From Oricola indica (GTDB taxonomy: Bacteria > Pseudomonadota > Alphaproteobacteria > Rhizobiales > Rhizobiaceae), in assembly GCF_019966595.1 (NCBI RefSeq), contig NZ_JAINFJ010000001.1, positions 806,001-870,000 of the forward strand: a stretch of 64,000 nucleotides of DNA, read 5' to 3'. Positions 25,183 through 36,518 of the stretch are shown here, in pieces; position 1 is the first letter of the stretch; the number at the start of each line of letters is the position of its first letter. The notes beneath the pieces are model-generated. The model was given only the letters and a program-made list of their open reading frames with translations, was not told the DNA's origin and ran no database searches. The translations under genes and the position numbers were made by a program.

Positions 25183-26295
25183 TCAGGCGGCCAGTTCGTT
25201 GCCCTTGGCCTGCTCGACACGGTTTCGGCCGGCGTTCTTGGCGCGGTAGAGCGCGGTATCGGCCTCCTCGAAGGCGGCCCAGAAGCCCTTGCCGGTTTCC
25301 TCGACAACCACATATCCGATGCTGACCGTCACCTTGAGATTGATGCCGCTCACCTCGATCGTGTTGCTCTCGATCCCTTCCCGGATACGGTCCGCGATCA
25401 CCGCCGTGCGTTGTTCGTCGCATCCCGGCAGCACCAGCGCGATCTCCTCGCCGCCATAGCGCACGACGAGATCGTCCTCGCGGGCATAGTCGGAGATGAT
25501 GCGTGAGACGTCCTTGAGAACCTTGTCGCCATTGGCATGGCCGAACGTGTCGTTGATCGACTTGAAGCGGTCGATGTCGATGATCATGATCGCGTAGCGG
25601 CCCTTGTCCTGGATACCGCTTTCGGCAAGCTCCGGCCCCCTGGCGTCGAAGACACGGCGGTTCGACAGCCCGGTCAGCGGATCGATCGACGTGTCGCGTA
25701 CCAGCGCCTTCTCGCGATGCAGCTGCAGCCGGATCTTGTTCAGCGACTCGGCGGAAACCAGCACGCCGACGAAATTCACCCCGATAAACGGCAGCGCCAC
25801 GCGCTGGAACACCTCGATCGCGAGGGGCATCGGCAGCAGGAACAGGCTGATCAGGGAAAGCGATGACGCGAGACCGATCACCGAAAGCCCGACGAAGCTG
25901 TATCCGCGCCGCTTGGCGTGAAAATGTGCGATGACGAGACTGACCATCGCGGAAATGGCGATCCCCGCGAATCCCGCCTCCATGCCGATGCCGCCCTGCA
26001 GGAAGCGCAGGAACCCGGCCGTTCCGGCCGTCGCCAGCACCGCCGGCCATCCGCCGAAGGGCGCGGCGAGCACGAGAAAGACATGGCGAAGATCGAAGGT
26101 GATGCCGGGCGTGAAATGCAGGGGAAACGTCATCGAGACCGCCGCGCCCAGCGCGAAGGTCATGGACGTCGCAAAGACTTCCGCCCGCTGCGACGTGCAG
26201 CGCGTAAGGGCCAATTCATGCAGCCTGACCGCGAACGCGACCACACCGAGCCCTTGAAGGAAAGCCGAACAAGCCGCTATTCCGTCCATAAACAT
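25183..26295 (-). CDS. membrane diguanylate cyclase (GGDEF domain, I-site present)
   Basis: A 370-residue protein. Five to six N-terminal helices (about residues 1-182) resemble a 5TM sensor of the LytS type. A C-terminal GGDEF domain follows, with DPLTGLSNRR, DIDRFKSINDTFGH, and the active-site GGEEI at 281-285 (Ile in place of the usual Phe). The inhibitory RxxD site is intact (Arg272-Asp275, five residues before GGEEI), so product inhibition is expected. By family it makes c-di-GMP from two GTP. A one-mismatch CtrA-like box lies at 26383-26398 upstream. Confidence 0.85.
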   Translation of the reverse strand: MFMDGIAACSAFLQGLGVVAFAVRLHELALTRCTSQRAEVFATSMTFALGAAVSMTFPLHFTPGITFDLRHVFLVLAAPFGGWPAVLATAGTAGFLRFLQGGIGMEAGFAGIAISAMVSLVIAHFHAKRRGYSFVGLSVIGLASSLSLISLFLLPMPLAIEVFQRVALPFIGVNFVGVLVSAESLNKIRLQLHREKALVRDTSIDPLTGLSNRRVFDARGPELAESGIQDKGRYAIMIIDIDRFKSINDTFGHANGDKVLKDVSRIISDYAREDDLVVRYGGEEIALVLPGCDEQRTAVIADRIREGIESNTIEVSGINLKVTVSIGYVVVEETGKGFWAAFEEADTALYRAKNAGRNRVEQAKGNELAA

Positions 26296-26541
26296 CCCCG
26301 GTTCGTTTCGGGCAGATTGGGGTCGGGACGCTTGCCATAGTGTTAATTCTTGTAGTCGCCCGCCGCGCCGCTCGGAATATCCTTAACACCGATATAACGC
26401 CGCCCCTCAAGAATTGCCCCACAAGGAAGCGGGTATGCGGGGCATGCCGACTGTCCCCCCGATTGACGCCCCTCGTCGCGCCGAATAGACCCGCCAGCAG
26501 CGCCGGCGTTCCGGCATGCTCCCGAATCCGGATCCTGTCCC

Positions 26542-27432
26542 ATGCTCATGCGCATCGCGCCCGTCGTCTTCGTGCTGTTGTGGTCGACCGGCTTCATCGG
26601 CTCGAAACTCGGCGCCGACGATGCCGAGCCGTTCACCTTTCTGGCGCTGCGCTTCCTGATCGTCCTTGCCCTGCTGGCCCCGGTGCTGGTCGTCTCGGGC
26701 CGCCGGGCGCGCGGATGGAACGAGCGGGGACATGCCGTCGTCGTCGGCATGCTGATCCACGGCGCCTATCTCGGCGGCGTCTTCTGGGCGATCCGCCTCG
26801 GCATGCCTGCGGGCGTCGCCGCGCTGATCGTCTCGCTGCAGCCGGTCCTGACATCGCTTTTGTCCGCGCCGCTTCTCGGCGAGAAACTTTCGGCCCGCCA
26901 CTGGACGGGACTGGCGCTGGGCCTTGCCGGCGCGGTGCTCATCCTCGAACCGGGTCTCGCCAGCGCGATGGAGGCTAACAGCGGCATTACCCCGGCCACC
27001 GTCGCCGCTTGCGCCTGTGCCCTGCTCGGCATCACCGCCGGCACGATCTACCAGAAGCGCTTCGCCACCGGCACCGATCTCGTCGTCGGCACGGTCTGGC
27101 AATATGCCGGCGCGTTGCTGCTGGTCGGCGCCGGATCGCTGATGCTGGAAACGCGCATTATCCACTGGACACCGAAATTCATCTTCGCGCTGTCCTGGCT
27201 GGTTCTGGTCCTGTCGATCGGCGCGATCTCTCTGCTGATGCTGCTGATCCGCCAGAGTGCGGTGGCGAGCGTTTCGGGCCTGTTCTATCTCGTCCCCGCC
27301 GTCACCTCGGTCATTGCCTACTTTCTGTTCGGCGAGACGCTGGGCCCGATCCAGCTCGCCGGCCTGCTTCTGGCGACACTCGCCGTGCTGATGATTTCCG
27401 GCGTCCGCTGGCCGCAGAGATACAGGGCCTGA
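26542..27432 (+). CDS. EamA/DMT-family transporter
   Basis: A 296-residue protein with ten predicted helices in two EamA repeats. It begins MLMRIAPVVFVLLWSTGFIG and carries LQPVLTSLLSAPLLGEKL at the end of the first repeat and LVPAVTSVIAYFLFGETL at the end of the second. The exported substrate is unknown. It is only distantly similar to the EamA gene at 7047. ATGs at 26542 and 26548 are both possible starts. It converges on the DUF1206 gene. Confidence 0.85.
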   Translation: MLMRIAPVVFVLLWSTGFIGSKLGADDAEPFTFLALRFLIVLALLAPVLVVSGRRARGWNERGHAVVVGMLIHGAYLGGVFWAIRLGMPAGVAALIVSLQPVLTSLLSAPLLGEKLSARHWTGLALGLAGAVLILEPGLASAMEANSGITPATVAACACALLGITAGTIYQKRFATGTDLVVGTVWQYAGALLLVGAGSLMLETRIIHWTPKFIFALSWLVLVLSIGAISLLMLLIRQSAVASVSGLFYLVPAVTSVIAYFLFGETLGPIQLAGLLLATLAVLMISGVRWPQRYRA

Positions 27433-27453
27433 TTCAATCCATCCTGAACGGCG

Positions 27454-28272
27454 CTAGACCGCCGAATTGATGCGGATTCTCCGCCAGCGCGCCTCGATTG
27501 CCGAATAGGCGGCGAACGCGACGAGCCCCGCGCCCGTCGCGGCGAGCAGCCATGCGCCGCCGGGGAGCGACTGCACGTAGGACAGCGCCTCCTCCAGACC
27601 CGGATGCTCCCCGGAATCCTCCGCATTCACGAAACGCAGCAGGAACAGGAAGGAAATCACCGCGAACACGAAACCCCGCGCCGTCAGGCCGACGATCGAG
27701 ATCGGATCGATGATCGCCATCGCCTGCGGCCCGGCATCGAACCGGTCGGCATATTTCCTTTTGAAGGCCTTCCAGAAATGTGCGCAGGCAACGCCGAACA
27801 CCACGATGGCGAGCCCGAGCGAGACGCTTCTCTGCCCGATCGCGCCATCGACGAAATCCGCGACCGTCGATCCGCTCCCCCCGCCGCCGGAACCGCCCGC
27901 GAAGACGCCGAGCAGGGACAGCGCATAGATCGCGATGGTGGCGTAGGTGAAGGCGCTGACCAGCAGTCCGGCGCGGATCGCCAGCCCCTTCGGCCCGATG
28001 CCGTGTCCGTCCGTGTCGAGAAGCGCCTGCACCGCCCGCCACGCGACATAGCCGGCCAGCCCGGCCACCATGAGCCAGACGATGATCTCGCCGAAAGGCT
28101 GCTCGAAGAGGGTCCGCAACGCGTCCCGCGACCCTTTCTTCTCGACGCTGCCGACGGCCGAAAGGAAGGCGAAAACGCCGATGATCAGATAGACGAGCGC
28201 CCGCGCCGCATAGCCCATGCGCGCGAGCGGTTCGATCCATGGCTTGGCCTTGTGCACGGGCGCTCCTGTCAT
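27454..28272 (-). CDS. DUF1206 family membrane protein
   Basis: A 272-residue protein made of three copies of a two-helix unit of about 70-80 residues. The repeats begin MGYAARALVYLIIGVFAF, LAIRAGLLVSAFTYATIAIY and VGLTARGFVFAVISFLFLL. This threefold pattern is diagnostic of DUF1206, whose role is unknown. A Gly/Ser-rich stretch (GGSGGGGSGS) lies in the second loop. The ATG overlaps the stop of the PAP2 gene by four bases, so translation is coupled. Confidence 0.8.
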   Translation of the reverse strand: MTGAPVHKAKPWIEPLARMGYAARALVYLIIGVFAFLSAVGSVEKKGSRDALRTLFEQPFGEIIVWLMVAGLAGYVAWRAVQALLDTDGHGIGPKGLAIRAGLLVSAFTYATIAIYALSLLGVFAGGSGGGGSGSTVADFVDGAIGQRSVSLGLAIVVFGVACAHFWKAFKRKYADRFDAGPQAMAIIDPISIVGLTARGFVFAVISFLFLLRFVNAEDSGEHPGLEEALSYVQSLPGGAWLLAATGAGLVAFAAYSAIEARWRRIRINSAV

Positions 28273-29042
28273 GTCCTGGAATGGCCGAGCGCGTCGCGGT
28301 CGCCGCGTCTGCGCGAGAGATAATGTGCCGCGAGCCAGCAGAGGCTCGCCCAGCCGACGCCCAGCGACCAACCGGCGAGCACGTCGCTCGGCCAGTGGAC
28401 ACCGAGATAGACCCGGCTCGACCCGATGACGATGGCGATCGCGAAGGCGGCGCAGACCATGAAGACGCGCACGGAATGACGCGGAACGAACCGCACGGCC
28501 ACCGCCGCCAGCGTCAGGTAGAACAGCATTCCCACCATCGCATGCGCGCTGGGGAAGCTCGACGTGAAGGTCCGGTCCATATGGTCGACGAGGTCGGGCC
28601 GCGCGCGCTCGAAACCGAGCTTCAGCACGGAGGACAGCGCCGCGCCGCCGCTCAGGCCAATGGCGAGAAACAGCGCCGCCGCCCAGTTGCGCATCAGCGC
28701 CAGCACGCTCAGCGTCAGCACCGACACCGTCACGAGGATCGGATAGCCGCCCAGCGCGGTCAGCTCCGCGGCCGTCTCCTCGAACCATGCCGGCCCCCAC
28801 GCGTCTGAGGGATCGGACGCGTCGCGCAGCGAAAGCAGGATGCTCCGGTCGAAGGAGTCCGTCCAGCCATTGCGCACCGCGACAGCCGTCAGCGCGAACA
28901 CCAGCACGCTTCCGGCCACGATCGACCAGAGCACGGCGAGCGGCGGATGGGTGTGATTTGGATCGAGCCGGCTGCGAAGGCCGTCGCGCGTGGCGCGCGC
29001 CTCGCGCCCGTGGGCGGTTTCGACGGTTTGCGTGTGTGTCAT
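28269..29042 (-). CDS. PAP2-family phosphatase, membrane
   Basis: A 257-residue protein with about six helices. All three PAP2 signatures are present: KLGFERARP, SFPSAHAM (PSAH instead of PSGH) and SRVYLGVHWPSDVLAG. By family it dephosphorylates lipid phosphates such as undecaprenyl or phosphatidylglycerol phosphate on the outer face of the inner membrane. It is co-transcribed with the DUF1206 gene (ATGA overlap). It is divergent from uvrB. Confidence 0.85.
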   Translation of the reverse strand: MTHTQTVETAHGREARATRDGLRSRLDPNHTHPPLAVLWSIVAGSVLVFALTAVAVRNGWTDSFDRSILLSLRDASDPSDAWGPAWFEETAAELTALGGYPILVTVSVLTLSVLALMRNWAAALFLAIGLSGGAALSSVLKLGFERARPDLVDHMDRTFTSSFPSAHAMVGMLFYLTLAAVAVRFVPRHSVRVFMVCAAFAIAIVIGSSRVYLGVHWPSDVLAGWSLGVGWASLCWLAAHYLSRRRGDRDALGHSRT

Positions 29043-29185
29043 CCTGAACGCAACGGCGGCGCGGCCGTTCGGTTCCTTTGCGTCAGCCGCAATCCCGCGC
29101 CTCCTGACACCCTGCTGTCAGCATCCCGGCACGATGTTCCCGTTTTCCCCTTCCCATCGCGCACGCCATTTCCCATATTGGCCCC

Positions 29186-32194
<3,009 letters not shown>

Positions 32195-32202
32195 CTCCCT
32201 AT

Positions 32203-32221
32203 CTCCCCCCTTGTGGGGGAG
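32203..32221 (+). repeat. C/G-run hairpin after uvrB (intergenic repeat type)
   Basis: CTCCCCCC-TTG-TGGGGGAG is a near-perfect 8-base hairpin, 8 bases after the uvrB stop. It has the look of the short dispersed palindromes common between rhizobial genes and may also help end the uvrB transcript. Confidence 0.5.
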
Positions 32222-32224
32222 AAA

Positions 32225-32265
32225 GTGATTTCCTGGGCTTGGCTTGCCAAGTCCTTGGAAATCAC
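32225..32265. repeat. 41-base interrupted palindrome
   Basis: The outer arms GTGATTTCC and GGAAATCAC (9 bases) and the inner arms CTTGGC and GCCAAG pair perfectly. It lies immediately after the C/G hairpin, so the two may be one composite repeat. Confidence 0.55.
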
Positions 32266-32391
32266 AAGAGAGGGGCAATGCGCAATAAGCGCAGAACAGC
32301 CGCCCCTCGCCCGAAGCCCGCGATGAGCCAAGCCATCGAACTAGGTCGTCATCCTCCGACTCTCCCCGCCTCCATGGTCCTCGCCCCCTAC

Positions 32392-32428
32392 CTCCGTCAT
32401 CCTCGGGCTTGACCCGAGGATCCACGGC
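32392..32428 (+). repeat. palindromic repeat, copy 1 (forward)
   Basis: A 37-base sequence with an internal stem TCCTCGGG / CCCGAGGA (32400-32407 with 32413-32420). It is the exact reverse complement of 32534-32570. The type (GTCATCCTCGGGCTTGACCC and onward) is familiar from alphaproteobacterial intergenic palindromes. Confidence 0.7.
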
Positions 32429-32533
32429 TGAGGGACTCGCATATCTGGAACCAGATAAAGACCGTTCCAGCCTGCCATCGTTGTCTAGGTCAATGATGCA
32501 GCCGTTGCCTGCCATACGGCTCCGCGCCTCCTG

Positions 32534-32570
32534 GCCGTGGATCCTCGGGTCAAGCCCGAGGATGACGGAG
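32534..32570 (-). repeat. palindromic repeat, copy 2 (inverted)
   Basis: It is the exact reverse complement of the 37 bases at 32392-32428, separated from them by 105 bases. The two could fold into one large stem. No ORF with family resemblance lies between them. Confidence 0.7.
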
Positions 32571-32617
32571 AATGGAGATGCTCTTCATTAAATGGAGCAC
32601 ACCAGAGCACGTCGCCG

Positions 32618-32734
32618 CGCTGCGCTATAGGGTCGGCGTCGGCTGCTACGAGGATAAGGACCGGCTTGCTAAGCGGGTCAAATTAATACAGTGAATCGAT
32701 TTCAGGTCCGAAAGCCGACGAACGCGCCTGCAAG
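32618..32734 (+). pseudogene. decayed duplicate of the uvrB 3' end
   Basis: Two blocks resemble the last 30 codons of uvrB. The bases at about 32622-32655 match 32101-32134 at 27 of 34 by my count and would read RYRVGVGCYED against [11 protein letters not shown]. The bases at 32714-32734 match 32138-32158 at 20 of 21 (ADERACK against ADERARK). About 59 unrelated bases separate the blocks. This suggests an old duplication or insertion at the uvrB terminus, directly beside the AT-rich gene. Confidence 0.5.
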
Positions 32735-32855
32735 CCAAGAAGACCGCAAAAGCAACCTCCTGCAGAGTCGCCCTCGGATTTTCCCAAATACTAGCGAAAC
32801 GACATCGTGGTTGGTCTATATTTCTGCAACTGCAACTATGCTTTGCTTAAATAAT

Positions 32856-35450
32856 TCACAATGAATCATTCAGGGCATCGTGCATGATTTCCCGATAACC
32901 AATAAGCTTTTCAACCGAAATACGAGTCTTTAAGATAAGATCTCTATATGACCAATCATGATTCTCTAGTATTTCTAAAACGTTACTTTGACGCCCAACC
33001 AATGTATCTATCTTTGAAAAATCCCCCTTCGATGTTTTTCTGATTTTTGTAACAAACTCACCCCATTTAACACTTGAGTCCGCCAATATATTAAGCACAT
33101 AAGGATTTCTAACAAAACATTCGAAAGCAGACCAAGCAATCTCATAAACATTAAGCACATCTTTTAAGCCATGGCTATTTTCCTGCGCGATACGAATAGC
33201 TTCAATAAAGCATTCTTTTCGTCGTGTATTCACAGATTGAAAATAGTCACTGAGTTCGTGTGCACCTATTGCCGCATTCAGAACTTGGCCGCCTTTCACG
33301 TATGTATCGACCGCCCCTTGAATTTCACCGGCAGAATACCGGTCGGTACCAAGATTGAAATACGCATGACCAATATCCGCAAATCTTTGAGCATCTATTT
33401 TTTCATCTAGAGCTTTTTCACAAAGTTCGATAACCCCAGCCCAATCACCTTTAAGCTGTCGGCACTCGATCCAAAGTGGAAGCAATTCTACTCGGTCACA
33501 TGACTTCTCCCGAGCACGGCGGAAAGCAGCATCGGCTTTGTCCAATTCAGGCGGAGATAACCTAAGGCAAGCACGCCCATACATACACTCAAGGTCGCGC
33601 TGAAGACCGGCCGCCCCCGATTTACTCTTTAATTTATCAATGTATTCGAACGCTTTCTCATACTCTTCCAACTTCCAAAAAGAAACGATTCTACCAATGG
33701 CAATGCTTACTTCTTCGACCCTCGCTCGCTTCTCCGCGCGAATTTCCTTCGATCTTTTTTCGATACGACGGGGATCATCGATTTTCGGCTTTACAAGATC
33801 ATAGAGGAGGCTTGAGTTGCTAGGAGCGGAAAACTCTCGCCCTCCTGACGTCACACTCGGATCTCTTTCGAGAAGGTGATAGTCAGACAACCTACCTATT
33901 TCGGTGACCATTGTTCGCTCCGCAATCCCCGTCACCGCTACAAGCTCTTCTAGAGAACAGGGGCTAAGTAGTAATAACGCATATAGAACCCTCAATTGTC
34001 CCGGCGCGAGTTGATCTATCTCTTTCTTGAATGCGAAATCTCTTACATCCTCGCCTTCTGCGTTTTCCCAGTAATTCAGCGCTTTATCTAAAGCCACACC
34101 CCCTGCAACCAAACGCAATATCGAGCTCGAGAATAACGGCGATCCAAGAGAAAATCTGTGAAAATTCTTAAATAATTTCGATCCCCGTGTAAGCTCAAAT
34201 TTAATATTATATTGATTATACGCATGTTTTAAGAAGGCATAAAAATCACCTTCTGAAAAACCTCGCAGTTCATGATATTGAGATACAGACGCCCCCAAAC
34301 GTAATCTGGCCGTCGCAATACAACGCGACGAGTTTCCACCCGAAATAGAAAGACCATGAAACACCAAACTTAAATTAGAAAATATATCTAGCTGAGTATC
34401 GTGCTCAAGAGAGTCCAAATCATCAACAACAACTAGACTAGGAGTAACATTTAAAGCTGCATTTAGTTCAATTAAGTACCTTGACCTACTCCACTCTTCA
34501 TCGAAATCAGATTCTATATATCCGCATGATATCAGTATTTTTTTATAAAGATCATTTTCGCTTGAAAACCTGTTTTCATATGAGCTTTCTATAGAATATA
34601 GACTATTATAAAAAGCGTCAAAATTATTCTTTTTTGCACTTAGCCAAATAATCCTTTCGATATTTCCAGGCGATTGATTTACTACTTCTTCTACAAATTC
34701 TCTAACAAGTGTCGTCTTCCCGACACCTCCAACGCCAGCAACAAGTCTTGTATTGTTAAAGGTGTCTAGTAACCATCTCCAAAGTTTATCTAACTCCGCC
34801 CTACGCCCGATAAACTGTGTAAAACTTTTGTCTCTAACTGGAAGATTGTGATCTACTATCTTTGCGATTGATCCAATTTTTTGCCCTGAGACAAGCCGCA
34901 TGAGCGCATCACCAATTGCAGGCTCCGATGAATCGCCATTCCGGTAATATATATCATTTTGTTTATAACAATTTCTACCTTTCGATGATTTTTTAGAATT
35001 TGCTTTAAAAGCTATTGGCGCCTGATTAGCAACCCTTGGAGGTATAAACAGTACACCTAACAAAAAATCTTTTACCGTTTGCTTATAGTAAGTAAATGGA
35101 ATTTCCTCATTTGTGTCAGTTTTTAAACGCGAACAAATATCATCAAGAGGAAATTCTTCAGAAAGACCAATTATTTTTTTACTAGAGTCATCGACTCCAA
35201 ATATAATATACCCGCCCTCGGTGTTGAAAAAAGAAACTATATCTTTTACTAAATCGCATATTTTATATTTGTAGTCATCATCAGATTTGTTTAATTTCTT
35301 TAACCCGATTTCCCCCTTGTAATCCCAGAGAGCATCCTCGTGCAGGAAGAAGTGATCGCCATTATACATAAGTTCAATTATCGAATTGTCACACCTCTCG
35401 GAACTTATAAGGATCGCGACCTCGTCCCTCATTTGCCGTAGTGATCTCAT
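32856..35450 (-). CDS. AlbA_2 (Schlafen-like) / STAND P-loop ATPase / helical-repeat protein; putative defence protein
   Basis: An 864-residue protein on conspicuously AT-rich DNA (hand counts of two 60-base lines gave about 27% and 40% GC, against roughly 60-65% around it). Residues about 40-185 look like an AlbA_2/Schlafen domain: WDYKGE at 42-47, then DLVKDIVSFFNTEGGYIIFG, and IYYRNGDSSEPA near its end. FIGRRAELDKL (213-223) opens a STAND/NB-ARC-type ATPase with P-loop GVGGVGKTT (239-247), Walker B LVVVDDLD (339-346) and a CIATAR sensor (377-382). A winged-helix stretch (about 485-545) and TPR-like helices (about 575-760) follow. This is the effector-switch-sensor architecture of NLR-like immune proteins. 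It stands alone between uvrB and a conserved gene. The start at 35450 lacks a strong ribosome site; 35432 is an alternative. Confidence 0.75.
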   Translation of the reverse strand: MRSLRQMRDEVAILISSERCDNSIIELMYNGDHFFLHEDALWDYKGEIGLKKLNKSDDDYKYKICDLVKDIVSFFNTEGGYIIFGVDDSSKKIIGLSEEFPLDDICSRLKTDTNEEIPFTYYKQTVKDFLLGVLFIPPRVANQAPIAFKANSKKSSKGRNCYKQNDIYYRNGDSSEPAIGDALMRLVSGQKIGSIAKIVDHNLPVRDKSFTQFIGRRAELDKLWRWLLDTFNNTRLVAGVGGVGKTTLVREFVEEVVNQSPGNIERIIWLSAKKNNFDAFYNSLYSIESSYENRFSSENDLYKKILISCGYIESDFDEEWSRSRYLIELNAALNVTPSLVVVDDLDSLEHDTQLDIFSNLSLVFHGLSISGGNSSRCIATARLRLGASVSQYHELRGFSEGDFYAFLKHAYNQYNIKFELTRGSKLFKNFHRFSLGSPLFSSSILRLVAGGVALDKALNYWENAEGEDVRDFAFKKEIDQLAPGQLRVLYALLLLSPCSLEELVAVTGIAERTMVTEIGRLSDYHLLERDPSVTSGGREFSAPSNSSLLYDLVKPKIDDPRRIEKRSKEIRAEKRARVEEVSIAIGRIVSFWKLEEYEKAFEYIDKLKSKSGAAGLQRDLECMYGRACLRLSPPELDKADAAFRRAREKSCDRVELLPLWIECRQLKGDWAGVIELCEKALDEKIDAQRFADIGHAYFNLGTDRYSAGEIQGAVDTYVKGGQVLNAAIGAHELSDYFQSVNTRRKECFIEAIRIAQENSHGLKDVLNVYEIAWSAFECFVRNPYVLNILADSSVKWGEFVTKIRKTSKGDFSKIDTLVGRQSNVLEILENHDWSYRDLILKTRISVEKLIGYREIMHDALNDSL

Positions 35451-35647
35451 CGGTAGTCCATCTTAATAAACTCAAAACCGCGGGGGATAAGCCGGTGCCC
35501 TGTAGTATTATTAGCAAACTAAACCGGTCATGCCAAACTCGGTCGCCAAAATGTTGCCCGATATGATCAGGCATAGCCTGAAACCGATCCGCCCCTCCAC
35601 CCAAAAATCCCATCCACCGCCCGCCACCCACCCTTACCCTCCCCCGG

Positions 35648-36337
35648 ATGACGCACCCGCAACCCCTCGGCTGGACCCCGGCGATCACGCGCAACCGCAC
35701 GGCGCTTCTGCGCATCGTGACGACGCTGTTCTTCATGGCCGGGCTGGACGGGGGCGGCGCGGATGAGGTGCCGCGCCGGGTCTGGCGGCGGATCATGCGG
35801 CTGTTGCGCCCGGCCGAATCCGCCGTCCGTCGGCTGATCGTCGTCGCCGCGAGCAGGCTCGACATCGAGGCCCCGAAGCCCCGCCCGGAAAAAGAGGGTC
35901 CCGCGCCACGAGACGAAGACGCCGCCAGGCCGCGCGCCGCGATGCCCCGCAGACCCGCCTTTTGCCTGACCGACCCGCCCCGCCGCTTCGACACGCTGCG
36001 ATGGGAGGGTCTTCGCCCCTTCCCGGAGGAGGGTGTCGCCCCGGCCGATCCGGACGAGGATGTGAACGCCACCGGCATCTGCCGCCGCGTGCTGGCGCTC
36101 AAACGCGCGCTGGACGATCTCGATGGCCACGCGAAACGGCTCGCCCGCCACGAGGCGCGGCGCGCGTTGACGTCCCTGGCTTCAAAGCAGACACAGGGCG
36201 GGTACCAAAGACATAGACGACCGCTCCGCCTCGGCCGCCCGCCGGGCCACTGCCGGCGACCCTCTCAGGAAATCGACGATATTCTTCGTGAGTGCCACAC
36301 GATGGCGCTCAATGCCCGGCGGCTCGACACGTCGTGA
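35648..36337 (+). CDS. conserved hypothetical protein
   Basis: A 229-residue basic protein that I recognise only as a type found in rhizobia. It has an Arg-rich VRRLIVVAASRL segment, a middle that begins AFCLTDPPRRFD, a CRRVLALKRALDDLDGHAKR helix, and a C-terminal LRLGRPPGHCRRPSQEIDDI. It has normal high-GC composition, in sharp contrast to the AT-rich gene upstream, so it marks the resumption of the native chromosome. No function is known. The start codon lies 197 bases from the divergent AlbA_2-STAND gene. Confidence 0.6.
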   Translation: MTHPQPLGWTPAITRNRTALLRIVTTLFFMAGLDGGGADEVPRRVWRRIMRLLRPAESAVRRLIVVAASRLDIEAPKPRPEKEGPAPRDEDAARPRAAMPRRPAFCLTDPPRRFDTLRWEGLRPFPEEGVAPADPDEDVNATGICRRVLALKRALDDLDGHAKRLARHEARRALTSLASKQTQGGYQRHRRPLRLGRPPGHCRRPSQEIDDILRECHTMALNARRLDTS

Positions 36338-36518
36338 TCCCCGCACCTATGGCGCTGCCGCTTGATCCGTCTTCGCGCCCAGGGCACGGAGCCGAATACG
36401 CGCGCCTATACGCCTGCGCCGGCCTGTCCGGACACCCGCCGCCCGCCAAAGTTTCCCCTATGGCACCCCTGCCCGTTTCCGCTGTAGTCTCGCCGCCGTC
36501 ACAACAGGAGACGCCCCC

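Noticed and set aside
32572-32694. 40-codon frame beginning MEMLFIKWSTPEHV
   Set aside because: It contains the decayed uvrB tail (RYRVGVGCYED), lacks a ribosome site and begins at the edge of a repeat. Better read as a remnant.
32856-35450. Reading the AT-rich gene as a transposase, integrase or restriction enzyme
   Set aside because: No DDE, tyrosine recombinase or PD-(D/E)xK pattern was found. The P-loop STAND signature and AlbA_2 landmarks are clear.
35451-35647. A tRNA or attachment site at the right edge of the island
   Set aside because: No cloverleaf could be drawn and no direct repeat shared with 32571-32855 was seen.
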